This document shows positions 21,801 through 33,115 of a DNA stretch of 64,000 nt, in pieces. Every line of letters starts with the position of its first letter. Position 1 is the first letter of the stretch. The notes under the pieces were generated by a model, which had not been told where the DNA came from, made no database searches, and worked only from the letters and a program-made list of their open reading frames with translations. The stretch comes from Bufo bufo (lineage: Eukaryota; Chordata; Amphibia; Anura; Bufonidae), in the NCBI RefSeq assembly GCF_905171765.1, contig NC_053390.1:212727359-212791358 (forward strand), read 5' to 3'. The position numbers and the translations under genes are program-made.

Positions 21801-22122
21801 CAGGGGCGTAACTATAGGGGAAGCAGGGGAGGCGGCTGCTTTGGGGCCCTGACCCCAAAGGGCCCCATCTAGGAGGAGGAGGACTGAAAGATTTGTCAGG
21901 GCCCCCTCAACAGTATTAGACAATTAAATGATATACAGTGGCAGTATAGACAGTGTAGAAAACGGATGGAACAGCTGCCGGGTCTGGTCTGAGAGAGCGA
22001 TCTTTACTAGCCACAGGAATAGAGGCGGCATGAAAGGAATGGGTTGTGAAAAAATTACTGGGGGAGGGGGGCCCCATTCAAGAATATGCTGTGGGGCCCA
22101 GTCATTTCTAGCTATGCCACTG
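21801..22122. mobile_element. hAT-like MITE (CAGGGGCGTAACTA family)
   Basis: The element runs from CAGGGGCGTAACTATAG to TCTAGCTATGCCACTG and is flanked by 8-bp near-identical repeats GCCTGGGC (21793-21800) and GCCTGTGC (22123-22130). Relatives lie at 50305-50523 and in fragments near 10040-10172 and 33205-33285. Confidence 0.88.
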
Positions 22123-22469
22123 GCCTGTGCTATGCAACATACTCTTCATGGTCTCCAGCTGTTCAACTGGCTAGCTCAATAGTCAAATCTATCCCCCATT
22201 AAAAATGTCTGGGTCTGGATCTGGATGAGGTGACAGCAGCCAACAACCATCTTGACTTAACTATGATCCAAGTTGAAAAAGATTTGAATGACATATCTAG
22301 GGCTGCAGCTAACGATTATTTAATTAATCGATTAGTTGTCGATAATTTCATCGATTAATCGGGAAAAAACCCCAAATTAAAAAAAAAAAGGGGTTTATAT
22401 GATTTTACTTGAAAAATTATGTTCAAAGGCCATATTAAAACAAATTGTGGCTGGCACTGTTATGGAAGA

Positions 22470-23205
22470 TCTGTGGATGACACTGTTATGGGAGATTTGT
22501 GGATGAAGCACTATTATGGGGGATCTGTGGATGACACACACTGTTATGGGAGGGATCTGTGGATGGCACTGTTATGGGAGGGATCTGTGGATGGCACTGT
22601 TATGGGAGGGATCTGTGGATGGCACTGTTATGGGAGGGATCTGTGGATGACACTGTTATGGGGATCTGTGGATGGCACTGTTATGGGGAGGGGGATCTGT
22701 GGATGGCACTGTTATGGGGAGGGGGATCTGTGGATGGCACTGTTATGGGGAGGGGGATCTGTGGATGGCACTGTTATGGGGAGGGGGATCTGTGGATGGC
22801 ACTGTTATGGGGAGGGGGATCTGTGGATGGCACTGTTATGGGGAGGGGGATCTGTGGATGGCACTGTTATGGGGAGGGGGATCTGTGGATGGCACTGTTA
22901 TGGGGAGGGGGATCTGTGGATGGCACTGTTATGGGGAGGGGGATCTGTGGATGGCACTGTTATGGGGAGGGGGATCTGTGGATGGCACTGTTATGGGGAG
23001 GGGGATCTGTGGATGGCACTGTTATGGAGGATCTGTGGATGGCACTGTTATGGAGGATCTGTGGATGGCACTGTTATGGAGGATCTGTGGATGGCACTGT
23101 TATGGAGGATCTGTGGATGACACTGTTATGGGGGGATCTGTGAATGGCACTGTTATGGGGGGACCTTCGGATGGCACTGTTATGGGGAGGGGGACCTGTG
23201 GATGA
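22470..23205. repeat. 31-bp minisatellite, forward array
   Basis: Unit GGATCTGTGGATGGCACTG plus TTATGGGGAGGG. About 11 exact 31-bp units run from about 22675 to 23020, with shorter 24-28 bp variants on both sides. Apparent ORFs (DLWMALLWGG, GICGWHCYG) are repeat translations. Confidence 0.95.
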
Positions 23206-23227
23206 CACTATATAGCATCTTATGCTA

Positions 23228-23715
23228 TGTGTGTCATCCACAGATCTCCCTCATAGCAGTGCCATCCACAGATCCCCCTCCCCATAACAGTGCCATCCAC
23301 AGATCCCCCTCCCCATAACAGTGCCATCCACAGATACCCCTCCCCATAACAGTGCCATCCACAGATACCCCTCCCCATAACAGTGCCATCCACAGATACC
23401 CCTCCCCATAACAGTGCCATCCACAGATACCCCTCCCCATAACAGTGCCATCCACAGATACCCCTCCCCATAACAGTGCCATCCACAGATACCCCTCCCC
23501 ATAACAGTGCCATCCACAGATACCCCTCCCCATAACAGTGCCATCCACAGATCCCCCTCCCCATAACAGTGCCATCCACAGATACCCCTCCCCATAACAG
23601 TGCCATCCACAGATCCCCCTCCCCATAACAGTGCCATCCACAGATCCCCCCTCCCCATAACAGTGCCATCCACAGATCCCCCTCCCCATAACAGTGCCAT
23701 CCACAGATCCCCCTC
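23228..23715. repeat. 31-bp minisatellite, inverted array
   Basis: About 15 units of the reverse complement of the forward array (CAGTGCCATCCACAGAT with CCCCTCCCCATAA). The two arrays meet at a short palindromic centre, about 23208-23232 (TATAGCATCTTATGCTAT). Confidence 0.95.
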
Positions 23716-24159
23716 CCCATCACAGCCCCAGCGCCGCCACTCACAGCAGTAGAGTATTCCTTAACTGGCAGTAACTTTTACTTTGTCAGGTAATAAAGAT
23801 GCGCTGATTTAAAGTTCAAGTAAAAGTTACTGCCAGTTAAGGACCCGCAGGCATAGCGCCTGACCGCCCGTTCCCGCCCGCATAGCAACGAATCGGCCCG
23901 ATTATTCAATAACTGGATTTGTCGACAACGAATCCCATTATCGAATATTATCGATAACTTTGATTAATCGTTGCAGCCCTAGACATATCACCAGGAGGAT
24001 ATGGAGCATCTGCATGCCAGTTACCATGCCAGAGTGGCAGCCTGTATCACAAGGGGAGATGCCACTCAGTATGAAAGCGACCCTGCCTCAACATACACCC
24101 TGCTACACCTTAGTTGTGTGATAATTGACCAAGCACCACTAGCAGTTTATAGTTTGTGA

Positions 24160-25039
24160 ATCCGGTAGTGTAATATGGATGTTTCTTCTCTGAGTGGAGT
24201 ACATATAATATTACATCTACCTGTCAAATTCTGTGACCAATACACATTACTGTTGTTTTGTATCCTATATGTATCTGAATGTGGCATGGAATTATTTTAC
24301 ATAGCTCCCCTGGTACAACATATTTTGGAGGCTTCAGACCTGACACAAGGGGTCAAAACAGTAAACAAAATAAAAGGCGAAACTGTTGTCGGTTGTAGTA
24401 ACACTAACATCGCCAGGCCACCATGTTGTTTATGCCATAAAGGGGTTGTACACTCAGAAATACCCCTTTGCATGTGCTAACAATCATATGGCTGTCATAG
24501 AACGTATTCCCCTGCTATGATACACTCTATTAGCCAAAATAGAGAGGAGCCATGTAATCCTACATTTCCCTGTAAAATGTAGCCACAGACGCACTAGCTT
24601 TTCCCCATGTTGAAAACCGATCCCTGTGGGATCCAACACCCCAGCGATCAGAGGAACAGTTCAGAGATGTCCGTGTATATACAGTTCAGATATGTCCCAT
24701 TTGGATATTTATGGCATATTTCAATAATAGAGAGGATGCCACACATATGTGGCATGCTCTCCATTCACGGCAACACTGTGCTTTTGAGATAGGTGCGGGT
24801 CCCTCTAGGATCCGCACCTATTGGACATTTATGGCATATCCTATGAGTATGCCATAAATGTCCAGATGGAGCAACCTTTTTTATGTATGGAAGAGTTAAT
24901 TTCATGACCTTCATCAAAGTTTTTACAATTTTTAGTCTGTCACTATTTTTCTTTTTTTTTTGCATGTAGTAAGTGCCACCAAAGTGTTTTTTGACACCTA
25001 GTAACCAGCTAAATTGTGTAGTTTGTAAAACTGGACATG
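24160..25039. other. RNF34: Intronic stretch, repeat fragment only
   Basis: No exon seen. At about 24600-24840 there is a fragment of the repeat family also found at 11334 and 30355, and an inverted pair around GGCATATTTC / ACATTTATGGCATA. Confidence 0.5.
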
Positions 25040-25394
25040 TTAGGCTGAGTTCACACTGGTGAGATTTCTGCGCGGGTGCAATGCGGGAGGTGAACGCATT
25101 GCACCCGCACTGAATCCGGACCCATTCATTTCTATGGGGCTGTGCACATGAGCGGTGATTTTCACACATCACTTATGCGTTGCGTGAAAATCGCAGCATG
25201 CTCTATATTGTGCGTTTATCACGCAACGCAGGCCCCATAGAAGTGAATGGGGCTGAGTGAAAATCGCAAGCATCCGCAAGCAAGTGCGGATGCGGTGCGA
25301 TTTTCACGCACGGTTGCTAGGAGACGATCGGGATGGAGACCCGATCATTATTATTTTCCCTTATAACATGGTTATAATGGAAAATAATAGCATT

Positions 25395-25745
25395 CTTAAT
25401 ACAGAATGCATAGTACAATAGCGCTGGAGGGGTTAAAAAAATTTTTTAAAAAATTTAACTCACCTTAATCCACTTCTTCGCGCAGCCGGCATCTCTTCTG
25501 TCTTCTTCTTTGCTGTGTACAGGAAAAGGACCTGTGGTGACGTCACTCCGGTCATCACATGGTCCATCACATGATCTTTTACCATGGTGATGGACCATGT
25601 GATGACCGGAGTGACGTCACCACAGGTCCTTTTCCTGTACACAGCAAAGAAGAAGACAGAAGAGATGCCGGCTGCGCGAAGAAGTGGATTAAGGTGAGTT
25701 TAAAAAAAAATTAACCCCTCCAGCGCTATTGTACTATGCATTCTG
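25395..25745. repeat. Near-perfect palindrome, about 150-bp arms
   Basis: The arms centre near 25575-25585. GCGCAGCCGGCATCTCTTCT at about 25481 pairs with AGAAGAGATGCCGGCTGCGC at about 25658, and TGGTGACGTCACTCCGGTCA pairs with its complement. Related sequence, without a complete second arm, sits at 55740-55870 and 56440-56600. Confidence 0.92.
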
Positions 25746-26129
25746 TATTAACCACCTCCGGACCGCCTAACGCAGATTCGCGTTCCGGAGGTGGCAGCGC
25801 TGCGCACAGTCACGCATATACGCGTCATCTCGCGAGACGCGAGATTTCCTGTGAACGCGCGCACACAGGCGCGCGCGTTCACAGGATCGCAAGGTAAGCG
25901 AGTGGATCTCCAGCCTGCCAGCGGCGATCGTTCGCTGGCAGGCTGGAGATGTGATTTTTTTTTAACCCCTAACCGGTATATTAGACGCTGTTTTGATAAC
26001 AGCGTCTAATATACCTGCTACCTGGTCCTCTGGTGGTCCCCTTTGTTTGGATCGACCACCAGAGGACACAGGTAGCTCAGTAATATGTTGCACCAAGCAC
26101 CACTACACTTCACCCCCCCCCTGTCACTT

Positions 26130-27360
26130 ATTAACCCCTTATTCACCCTTGATCACCCCTGATCACCCCATATAGACTCCCTGATCACCCCCCTGTCATT
26201 GATTACCCCCCTGTCATTGATTACCCCCCTGTAAAGCTCTATTCAGACGTCCGCATGATTTTTACGGATCCACTGATAGATGGATCGGATCCGCAAAACG
26301 CATACGGACGTCTGAATGGAGCCTTACAGGGGCGTGATCAATGACTGTGGTGATCACCCCATATAGACTCCCTGATCACCCCCCTGTCATTGATTACCCC
26401 CCTGTAAAGCTCCATTCAGACGTCCGCATGATTTTTACGGATCCACTGATAGATGGATCGGATCCGCAAAACGCATACGGACGTCTGAATGGAGCCTTAT
26501 AGGGGCGTGATCAATGACTGTGGTGATCACCCCATATAGACTCCCTGAACACCCCCCTGTCATTGATTACCTCCTGTCATTGATCACCCCCCTGTAAAGC
26601 TCCATTCAGACGTCCGCATGATTTTTACGGATCCACTGATAGATGGATCGGATCCGCAAAACGCATATGGACGTCTGAATGGAGCCTTACAGGGGCGTGA
26701 TCAATGACTGTGGTGATCACCCCATATAGACTCCCTGATCACCCCCCCGTCATTGATTACCCCCCTGTCATTGATCACCCCCCTGTAAAGCTCCATTCAG
26801 ACGTCCGCATGATTTTTACGGATCCACTGATAGATGGATCGTATCCGCAAAACGCATATGGACGTCTGAATGGAGCCTTACAGGGGTGTGATCAATGACT
26901 GTGGTGATCACCCCATATAGACTCCCTGATCACCCCCCTGTCATTGATTACCCCCCTGTAAAGCTCCATTCAGATGTCCGCATGATTTTTACGGATCCAC
27001 TGATAGATGGATCGGATCCGCAAAACGCATACGGACGTCTGAATGGAGCCTTACAGGGGCGTGATCAATGACTGTGGTGATCACCCCATATAGACTCCCT
27101 GATCACCCCCCCTGTCATTGATCACCCCCCCTGTCATTGATCACCCCCCCTGTCAGGCTGCATTCAGATGTCCGTATGATTTTTACGGATCCACGGATAC
27201 ATGGATCGGATCCGCAAAACACATACGGACATCTGAATGGAGCCTTATAGGGGGGTGATCAATGACAGGGGGGTGATCACCCCATATAGACTCCCTGATC
27301 ACCCCCCTGTCATTGATCACCCCCCTGTCATTGATCACCCCCCTGTAAGGCTCCATTCAG
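26130..27360. repeat. Tandem array of six 173- or about 191-bp units
   Basis: Each unit has CATATAGACTCCCTGATCAC, one to three CCCCTGTCATTGAT words, and an inner inverted repeat (CATTCAGACGTCCGCATG ... CATACGGACGTCTGAATG). The start of the ACGTCCGCATG word recurs at 26248, 26421, 26611, 26802, 26975 and 27169. The two unit lengths differ by one extra CCCCTGTCATTGATCAC block. Confidence 0.92.
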
Positions 27361-27369
27361 ACATTTTTT

Positions 27370-28740
27370 TGGCCCAAGTTAGCGGAAATTATTTTTTTTT
27401 TCTTACAAAGTCTCATATTCCACTAACTTGTGTCAAAAAATAAAATCTCACATGAACTCACCATACCCCTCACGGAATTCAAATGCGTAAAAATTTTTAG
27501 AGATTTATATTCCAGGGCAGTATAAATACCCCACATGTGACTCCATTTCGGAAAGAAGACACCCCAAGGTATTCCGTGAGGGGCATATTGAGTCCATGAA
27601 AGATTGAAATTTTTGTCCCAAGTTAGCGGAAAGGGAGACTTTGTGAGAAAAAAATAAATAAAATCAATTTCCGCTAACTTGTGCCAAAAAAAAAAATTTC
27701 TATGAACTCGCCATGCCCCTCATTGAATACCTTGGGGTGTCTTCTTTCCAAAATGGGGTCACATGTGGGGTATTTATACTGCCCTGGCATTCTAGGGGCC
27801 CTAAAGCGTGAGAAGAAGTCTGGGATCCAAATGTCCAAAAATCGCTGATGGGCATAGTGAGTTCATGGAAGTTTTTATTTTTTGTCACAAGTTAGTGGAA
27901 TATGAGACTTTGTAAGAAAAAAAAAGAAAAAAGAAAAATCATCATTTTCCACTAACTTGTGACAAAAAATGTAAAATTCTAGGAACTCGCCATGCCCCTC
28001 ACGGAATACCTTGGGGTGTCTTCTTTCCAAAATGGGGTCACTTGTGGGGTAGTTATACTGCCCTGGCATTCTAGGGGCCCAAATGTGTGGTAAGGAGTTT
28101 GAAATCAAATTCTGTAAAAAATGACCAGTGAAATCCGAAAGGTTTTCAGGAGAAGTTGGGGAATGTGTTTTGGGGTGTCATTTTACATATACCCATGCTG
28201 GGTGAGAGAAATATCTTGGCAAAAGACAACTTTTCCCATTTTTTTATACAAAGTTGGCATTTGACCAAGATATTTATCTCACCCAGCATGGGTATATGTA
28301 AAATGACACCCCAAAACACATTCCCCAACTTCTCCTGAATACGGAGATACCAGATGTGTGACACTTTTTTGCAGCCTAGGTGGGCAAAGGGGCCCATATT
28401 CCAAAGAGCACCTTTCGGATTTCACTGGTCATTTTTTACAGAATTTGATTTCAAACTCCTTACCACACATTTGGGCCCCTAGAATGCCAGGGCAGTATAA
28501 CTACCCCACAAGTGACCCCATTTTGGAAAGAAGACACCCCAAGGTATTCGCTGATGGGCATAGTGAGTTCATGGAAGTTTTTATTTTTTGTCACAAGTTA
28601 GTGGAATATGAGACTTTGTAAGAAAAAAAAAAAATCATCATTTTCCGCTAACTTGTGACAAAAAATAAAAAGTTCTATGAACTCACTATGCCCATCAGCG
28701 AATACCTTAGGGTGTCTACTTTCCGAAATGGGGTCATTTG
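27370..28740. repeat. Fold-back modules with a large palindrome centred near 28240
   Basis: The module CTTGGGGTGTCTTCTTTCC recurs in both orientations (about 27550, 27735, 28015, 28540, 28705). The stretch from about 27870 to 28640 is an inverted repeat with arms of more than 300 bp; AAAATGACCAGTGAAATCCG at 28118 pairs with CGGATTTCACTGGTCATTTT at 28414. Confidence 0.85.
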
Positions 28741-29682
28741 TGGGGTGTTTGTACTGTCTGGGCATTGTAGAACCTCAGGAAACATGACAGGTGCTCAGAA
28801 AGTCAGAGCTGCTTCAAAAAGCGGAAATTCACATTTTTGTACCATAGTTTGTAAACGCTATAACTTTTACCCAAACCATTTTTTTTTTACCCAAACATTT
28901 TTTTTTTATCAAAGACATGTAGAACAATAAATTTAGAGCAAAATTTATATATGGATCTCGTTTTTTTTGCAAAATTTTACAACTGAAAGTGAAAAATGTC
29001 ATTTTTTTGCAAAAAAATCGTTAAATTTCGATTAATAACAAAAAAAGTAAAAATGTCAGCAGCAATGAAATACCACCAAATGAAAGCTCTATTAGTGAGA
29101 AGAAAAGGAGGTAAAATTCATTTGGGTGGTAAGTTGCATGACCGAGCAATAAACGGTGAAAGTAGTGTAGGTCAGAAGTGTAAAAAGTGGCCTGGTCTTT
29201 CAGGGTGTTTAAGCCATGGGGGCTGAGGTGGTTAAGAATGCTATTATTTTCCCTTATAACCATGTTATAAGAGAAAATAATAGAATCTACACAACCCCGA
29301 TCCGAAACCCTAACTTCTGTGAAGAAGTTCGGGTTTGGGTACCAAACATGCCGATTTTTCTCACGCGCGTGCAAAACGCATTACAATGTTTTGCACTCGC
29401 GTGGGAAAAATCGCACATGTTCCCGCAACGCACCCGCACCTTTTCCCGCAACGCCCGTATGAACCCAGCCTTACTGTACAGTCCAAACATTTTATGTTTG
29501 TTTGTGTCCGCATCCATAATCCCATTACGCGGCTTGTCAAAAAAGATAGAACATGTCCTTGTCCACAATAGCTGTCATAGGGCTGGCCATTCCGTTCCGC
29601 AAAATGCGGAATGCACGCGGCTGATATACGGTCGTCTGAATGAGCCCTTATACTGGTGACCTATCCTCTGGATAGTATTTCA

Positions 29683-30335
29683 CAGGTTACCACCATTAAA
29701 ACGTAGCCTTTATTCATATTTAAATTTAAAATAACCCCATCAAATACAAAAATCAAATGAAAAGGGATCAAAATAATCAAAACGTAACCCCACTAGGAGG
29801 TTCCTGATACGGGATCGCCCCTATCGGAGCGGCCATTCAGTTTTGTAGGTAGGGTTTATTGAGAGGAGGGTGAGACTAAGGCCGAATGCACACGGCCTGG
29901 CATCCTGAGAGCAGGAGCGCACGGCGTCATTGGTTGCTATGACGCCGTGCGCTTCATGCCGCCGCTGCACTACAGTAATACACTGGTATGATCTATACGA
30001 GTGTATTACTGTAGTGCAGCAGCATGATGCCAGGCCGGGATACCACGGACCGCTCACGGCCGTGTGCATTCGGCCCAAGGGATAGAGTCCAAGTTTATAT
30101 TAAGTCTACTCCTATATGAATACCATTGAGGGTAGACTCAACAGACTGGGTCCAAATTAAAAAAAATCATTCTACATCCTTGGTTAATACCACTCACCAG
30201 TGGGGTTACGTTTTGATTATTTTGATCCATTTTCATTAGATTTTTGTATTTGATGGGGTTATTTTAATTTAAATATGAATAAAGGCTACGTTTTAATGGT
30301 GGTAATCTGTGAAATATGCTAGTCCCCTATACCAC
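29683..30335. repeat. Inverted repeat enclosing a MITE
   Basis: The left arm (CATTAAAACGTAGCC ... ATAACCCCATCAAATAC ... AACGTAACCCCACT) pairs with the right arm at about 30205-30320. A smaller MITE sits between the arms. It appears inserted in a member of the GGATAGG repeat family. Confidence 0.8.
29880..30075. mobile_element. Short TWA-target MITE, nearly a full hairpin
   Basis: GGCCGAATGCACACGGCC at the left and GGCCGTGTGCATTCGGCC at the right, with TAA at 29877-29879 and CAA at 30076-30078. The centre folds on TGCACTACAGTAATACACT and its complement. Confidence 0.8.
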
Positions 30336-30354
30336 TGTTGTGGACCGTTCCTTC

Positions 30355-30690
30355 TAGCAGGTGATTTATTCTCTGGATAGGTCATCAATATCTGATCGGT
30401 GGGGGTCCAACACCCAGGACCCCCACTGATCAGCTGTTTGAGAAGGTACCGGTGCTCTAAGTTGCAGCTCAGCCCTATTGAAGTGAATGGGGCTGAGCTG
30501 CGATACCAAACACAGATGCTATCAGATGGATGGTGCTGTGTTTGGTGAGCAGAAAGAAGGCCGTGGCGCTACTGTGAGCATCGGTGGTTTCTCAAACAGC
30601 TGATTAGAGGGGGTCCCGGGTGTTGGACCCCTACCGATTAGATACTGACGACCTAACCAGAGGATAGGTCATCAGTATAAAGGTGTCAGA
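30355..30690. repeat. Dispersed palindromic repeat, second copy of the 11334 family
   Basis: TCTGGATAGGTCATCAATAT on the left and GAGGATAGGTCATCAGTATA-type complementary order on the right. Inner ACACCCAGGACCCCCACTGA pairs with GGGTCCCGGGTGTT. Confidence 0.7.
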
Positions 30691-30923
30691 AAGCCTTTTT
30701 AATATCAGATTGTCCAAGGACCACCTCCCAGTAGAAGCACTGATCAGCTGTTTTCAGGAGCTACTGTGTTGTGGCTGTGTCTGGTTACTGTAGCTTTGCT
30801 CCCATTCACATGATATTTCACATAACTGTATCACATCTGTGGCCAGCCTAATCTTTCTTGACTTCCCACAGTAACCCATAGAAGTGTGTCCAAACTCTCC
30901 TTCCACCATGTTCTTTCTTCCAG

Positions 30924-31111
30924 AGAGAGATCGGCTGCAGTTGACTGGCAACGATGACCACCTTTGTCGCATCTGCATGGACGCTGTTATTGACTGTGTT
31001 CTCTTGGAGTGTGGCCATATGGTTACATGCACAAAATGTGGCAAGAGAATGAATGAGTGTCCCATCTGCCGACAGTACGTGGTGCGAGCTGTTCATGTCT
31101 TCAAGTCTTAA
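30924..31111 (+). CDS. RNF34: RNF34 terminal coding exon: C3HC4 RING finger
   Basis: The exon follows TTCTTTCTTCCAG and reads [14 protein letters not shown] before the RING. The eight zinc ligands are CRIC, the Cys and His of ECGH, CTKC and CPIC. The protein ends VRAVHVFKS, then TAA at 31109-31111. The RING recruits E2-ubiquitin and is the catalytic module. The words [11 protein letters not shown] and the final FKS agree with RNF34; I recall RFFL having MDSPIDC and FRS. The preceding intron is 10,967 bp, filled with transposons, yet the exon is undamaged. Confidence 0.97.
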
Positions 31112-31350
31112 GTTTCCAGACCAAAAATAAAAATACAAGTGTGTGACTTGGCCCTATCCCTTGGGGCTCAAAGTGTGTACAAAGAAACCTGGTTTTATGT
31201 ATAATGTTTGAGTGAACTGATAGAGATGTGTTTTTGTAATAAATTTAAAGGTAGGTTTTGTTTACAAGCTAAATGAGAACTGGTCAGACAAACTGCATGC
31301 AAGCGTGTGTTTGTAAATCTGGGATGGATGACAATTCTTATCAATAAAAG
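31112..31350 (+). promoter_or_regulatory. RNF34: RNF34 3' UTR with polyadenylation signals
   Basis: AATAAA occurs at 31238-31243 and 31343-31348 downstream of the stop. The usual cleavage site would be 10-30 bases after one of them. A MITE begins at 31483, outside the predicted UTR. Confidence 0.7.
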
Positions 31351-31984
31351 CTATTTACTTGTGGAAGAGGGATATCCAATTTATTTGATAATCTGCTAGG
31401 CCAAATATTACAGAGTTCTATGTAAGGAGACATTTGGCTAAAATAGTTGACCTACAAACCAAGAAAATGCAAAACTAAGTAAGGCTACTTTCACACCACT
31501 GTTTTTGCTGGATCCGTTATGGATCAGCAAAAACGCTTCCGTTACTGATAATGCAAACATCTGCATCTGTTATGAACGGATCCAGTTGTATTATCTTTAA
31601 AATAGCATGACGGATCCGTCATGAACACCATTGAAAGTCAATGTGGGACGGATCCGTTTTTTTATTGTGTCCGATAAAACGGATCCGTCCCCATTGACTT
31701 ACATTGTGAGTCATGACTCCCAGTGGTGTCGCCAGGGGGGGGCCAGAGGGGGCCACGGCCCCCCCTACATCATGATGTGCCCCCCCAACTAAAATGCCCC
31801 CACCTAGTGAGCCGCCGCCGGGCACAGGGAGATGAGCGCTTCCATTGCGCTCATCTCCATTGTAAACTGCCTGTGCCAGCGGAGGTGAAGGGGAGGGAGA
31901 GGCGTGTCCCTTCCCCTTCCTCTGATAGGCTGCAGGCAGGCCCCGAAGTGGAGGAAAGGCCCCGCCCCCTAATTGCTCCTGTTT

Positions 31985-32225
31985 ATCTTTCTAAAGCTAA
32001 AGGACCTTTGATGATGTCATCACAGGTCCTGTAAGGGAACTGCACAGTGTAAAGTGTAGTTCCCAGGTTAGAACAGTGCATCTGCCAGGACCTGTGATGA
32101 CATCATCTTCAACATCACAGGTCCTGCAGAATCTAGCAAAGGAACTGCACCAAAAATGGTGTAGTTCCTAGGTTTCAAAGGTATATCTGCCAGGACCTGT
32201 GATGACATCATCACAGGTCCTTCAA
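31985..32225. repeat. Diverged direct and inverted copies of an AGGACCTGTGATGACATCATC word
   Basis: CAGGACCTGTGATGACATCA occurs at about 32088 and 32189, and GATGATGTCATCACAGGTCC at about 32009. Together they form short fold-backs. Confidence 0.7.
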
Positions 32226-32399
32226 CCCCTAATAGCAAGTATTAGAAGTTCGCAAGCAGCTCTGCATTGATCCATACAGACTGGAATGGAGAGGTAAGAG
32301 GAGGTCCTCCACTTCTCATCATTTACCCCCCCTCCATGCCCTGTTTTTACTCATTGCTCACTCATGTATAATACTTCAGACAGTTACAGTGACCTCTAT

Positions 32400-33115
32400 C
32401 TCATGTACCTCACACACACAGTGACCATAATGTATAACTGACCACATATTTCTATAAACACTGCATCTACAGTATTATACCTTCTATGTGTCACATCAAT
32501 ACACTGCTCTGTGTGTAATATATATATATATATATATATATATAGATACACACACATACATGCACACACACTGCATATATTACACAGTTTTATACATGAA
32601 TTATGTACAGATATATAGTATATACCGCAGTGCACTGATATGTGAGGTACAAGGTATAATAGATACTGTGTGTACAGATATCAGTACACTTCTGTATATA
32701 CTATATATGTGAGGTACGAGGTATAATAGATGCAGTGTGTACAGATATATAGTATATATAACGGTGTACTGATATCTGAGGTACGAGGTGTCAATACACT
32801 GCTGTATATACTATATATCTGTACACACTGCATCTATTATACCTCGTACCTCACATATTACACTACTGTATATATTGTATACCTGTATACACTGCATATA
32901 TTATACCCCGTACCTCACATATCAGTACACTGCTGTATATACTATATACCTGTACACACTGCATCTATTATACCCTGTACCTCACATATCAGTACACTAC
33001 GGAATATACTATATACCTGTACACACTGCATATATTATACCGCGTACCTCACATAACTGTACACTGCTGTATATAATATACATCTGTACACACTGCATCT
33101 ATTATACCTCTTTTG
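32400..33115. repeat. AT-rich satellite-like repeats with inverted halves
   Basis: A TA dinucleotide run is at about 32518-32544. It is followed by repeats of about 60-75 bp (GTACAGATATATAGTATATA, GAGGTACGAGGTATAATAGA). From about 32810 the same words appear as reverse complements (TATTATACCTCGTACCTCACA, CACTGCTGTATATACTATAT). No gene. Confidence 0.88.

Larger units (their letters stand above)
22298..23981. mobile_element. hAT-like MITE carrying two opposed minisatellite arrays
   Basis: The termini TAGGGCTGCAGCTAACGATT and AATCGTTGCAGCCCTA are inverted. Identical 8-bp target duplications GACATATC flank the element at 22290-22297 and 23982-23989. The subterminal ATTAATCGATTAGTTGTCGA regions also pair. 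There is no transposase frame; most of the length is tandem repeat. Confidence 0.92.
20955..24158. mobile_element. Fold-back Tc1/mariner relic with two hAT-like insertions
   Basis: The outer ends are inverted: TAGTGGTGCTTGGTTGAT near 20970 and ACCAAGCACCACTAGCA near 24130. Longer arms match too: CAGGGTGTATGTTGAGGCAGGGT at 21029 and CCCTGCCTCAACATACACCC at 24080. The left arm encodes transposase fragments on the minus strand and the right arm on the plus strand. It is interrupted at 21801-22122 and 22298-23981. Confidence 0.75.
25752..29231. mobile_element. TTAA-target non-autonomous DNA element
   Basis: The termini CCACCTCCGGACC and GGGGGCTGAGGTGG lie between TTAA at 25748-25751 and 29232-29235. 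The interior has tandem 173/191-bp repeats (26130-27360) and fold-back modules (27370-28740), but no transposase. TTAA targets are used by piggyBac and Kolobok; the family is not decided. Confidence 0.8.
25043..29470. mobile_element. TWA-target MITE split by a TTAA element
   Basis: The ends GGCTGAGTTCACAC and GTATGAACCCAGCC are inverted and flanked by TTA at 25040-25042 and 29471-29473. Removing the nested element (25752-29231) restores GCATTCTGTATTAAGAATGC. The same sequence in inverse orientation stands at 25390-25410, confirming the nesting. The left part has a long palindrome at 25395-25745. Confidence 0.85.

Noticed and set aside
22419..23744. Repetitive ORFs (WMALLWGG, CGWHCYG)
   Set aside because: Translations of the 31-bp arrays, open in all frames and mirrored on the other strand.
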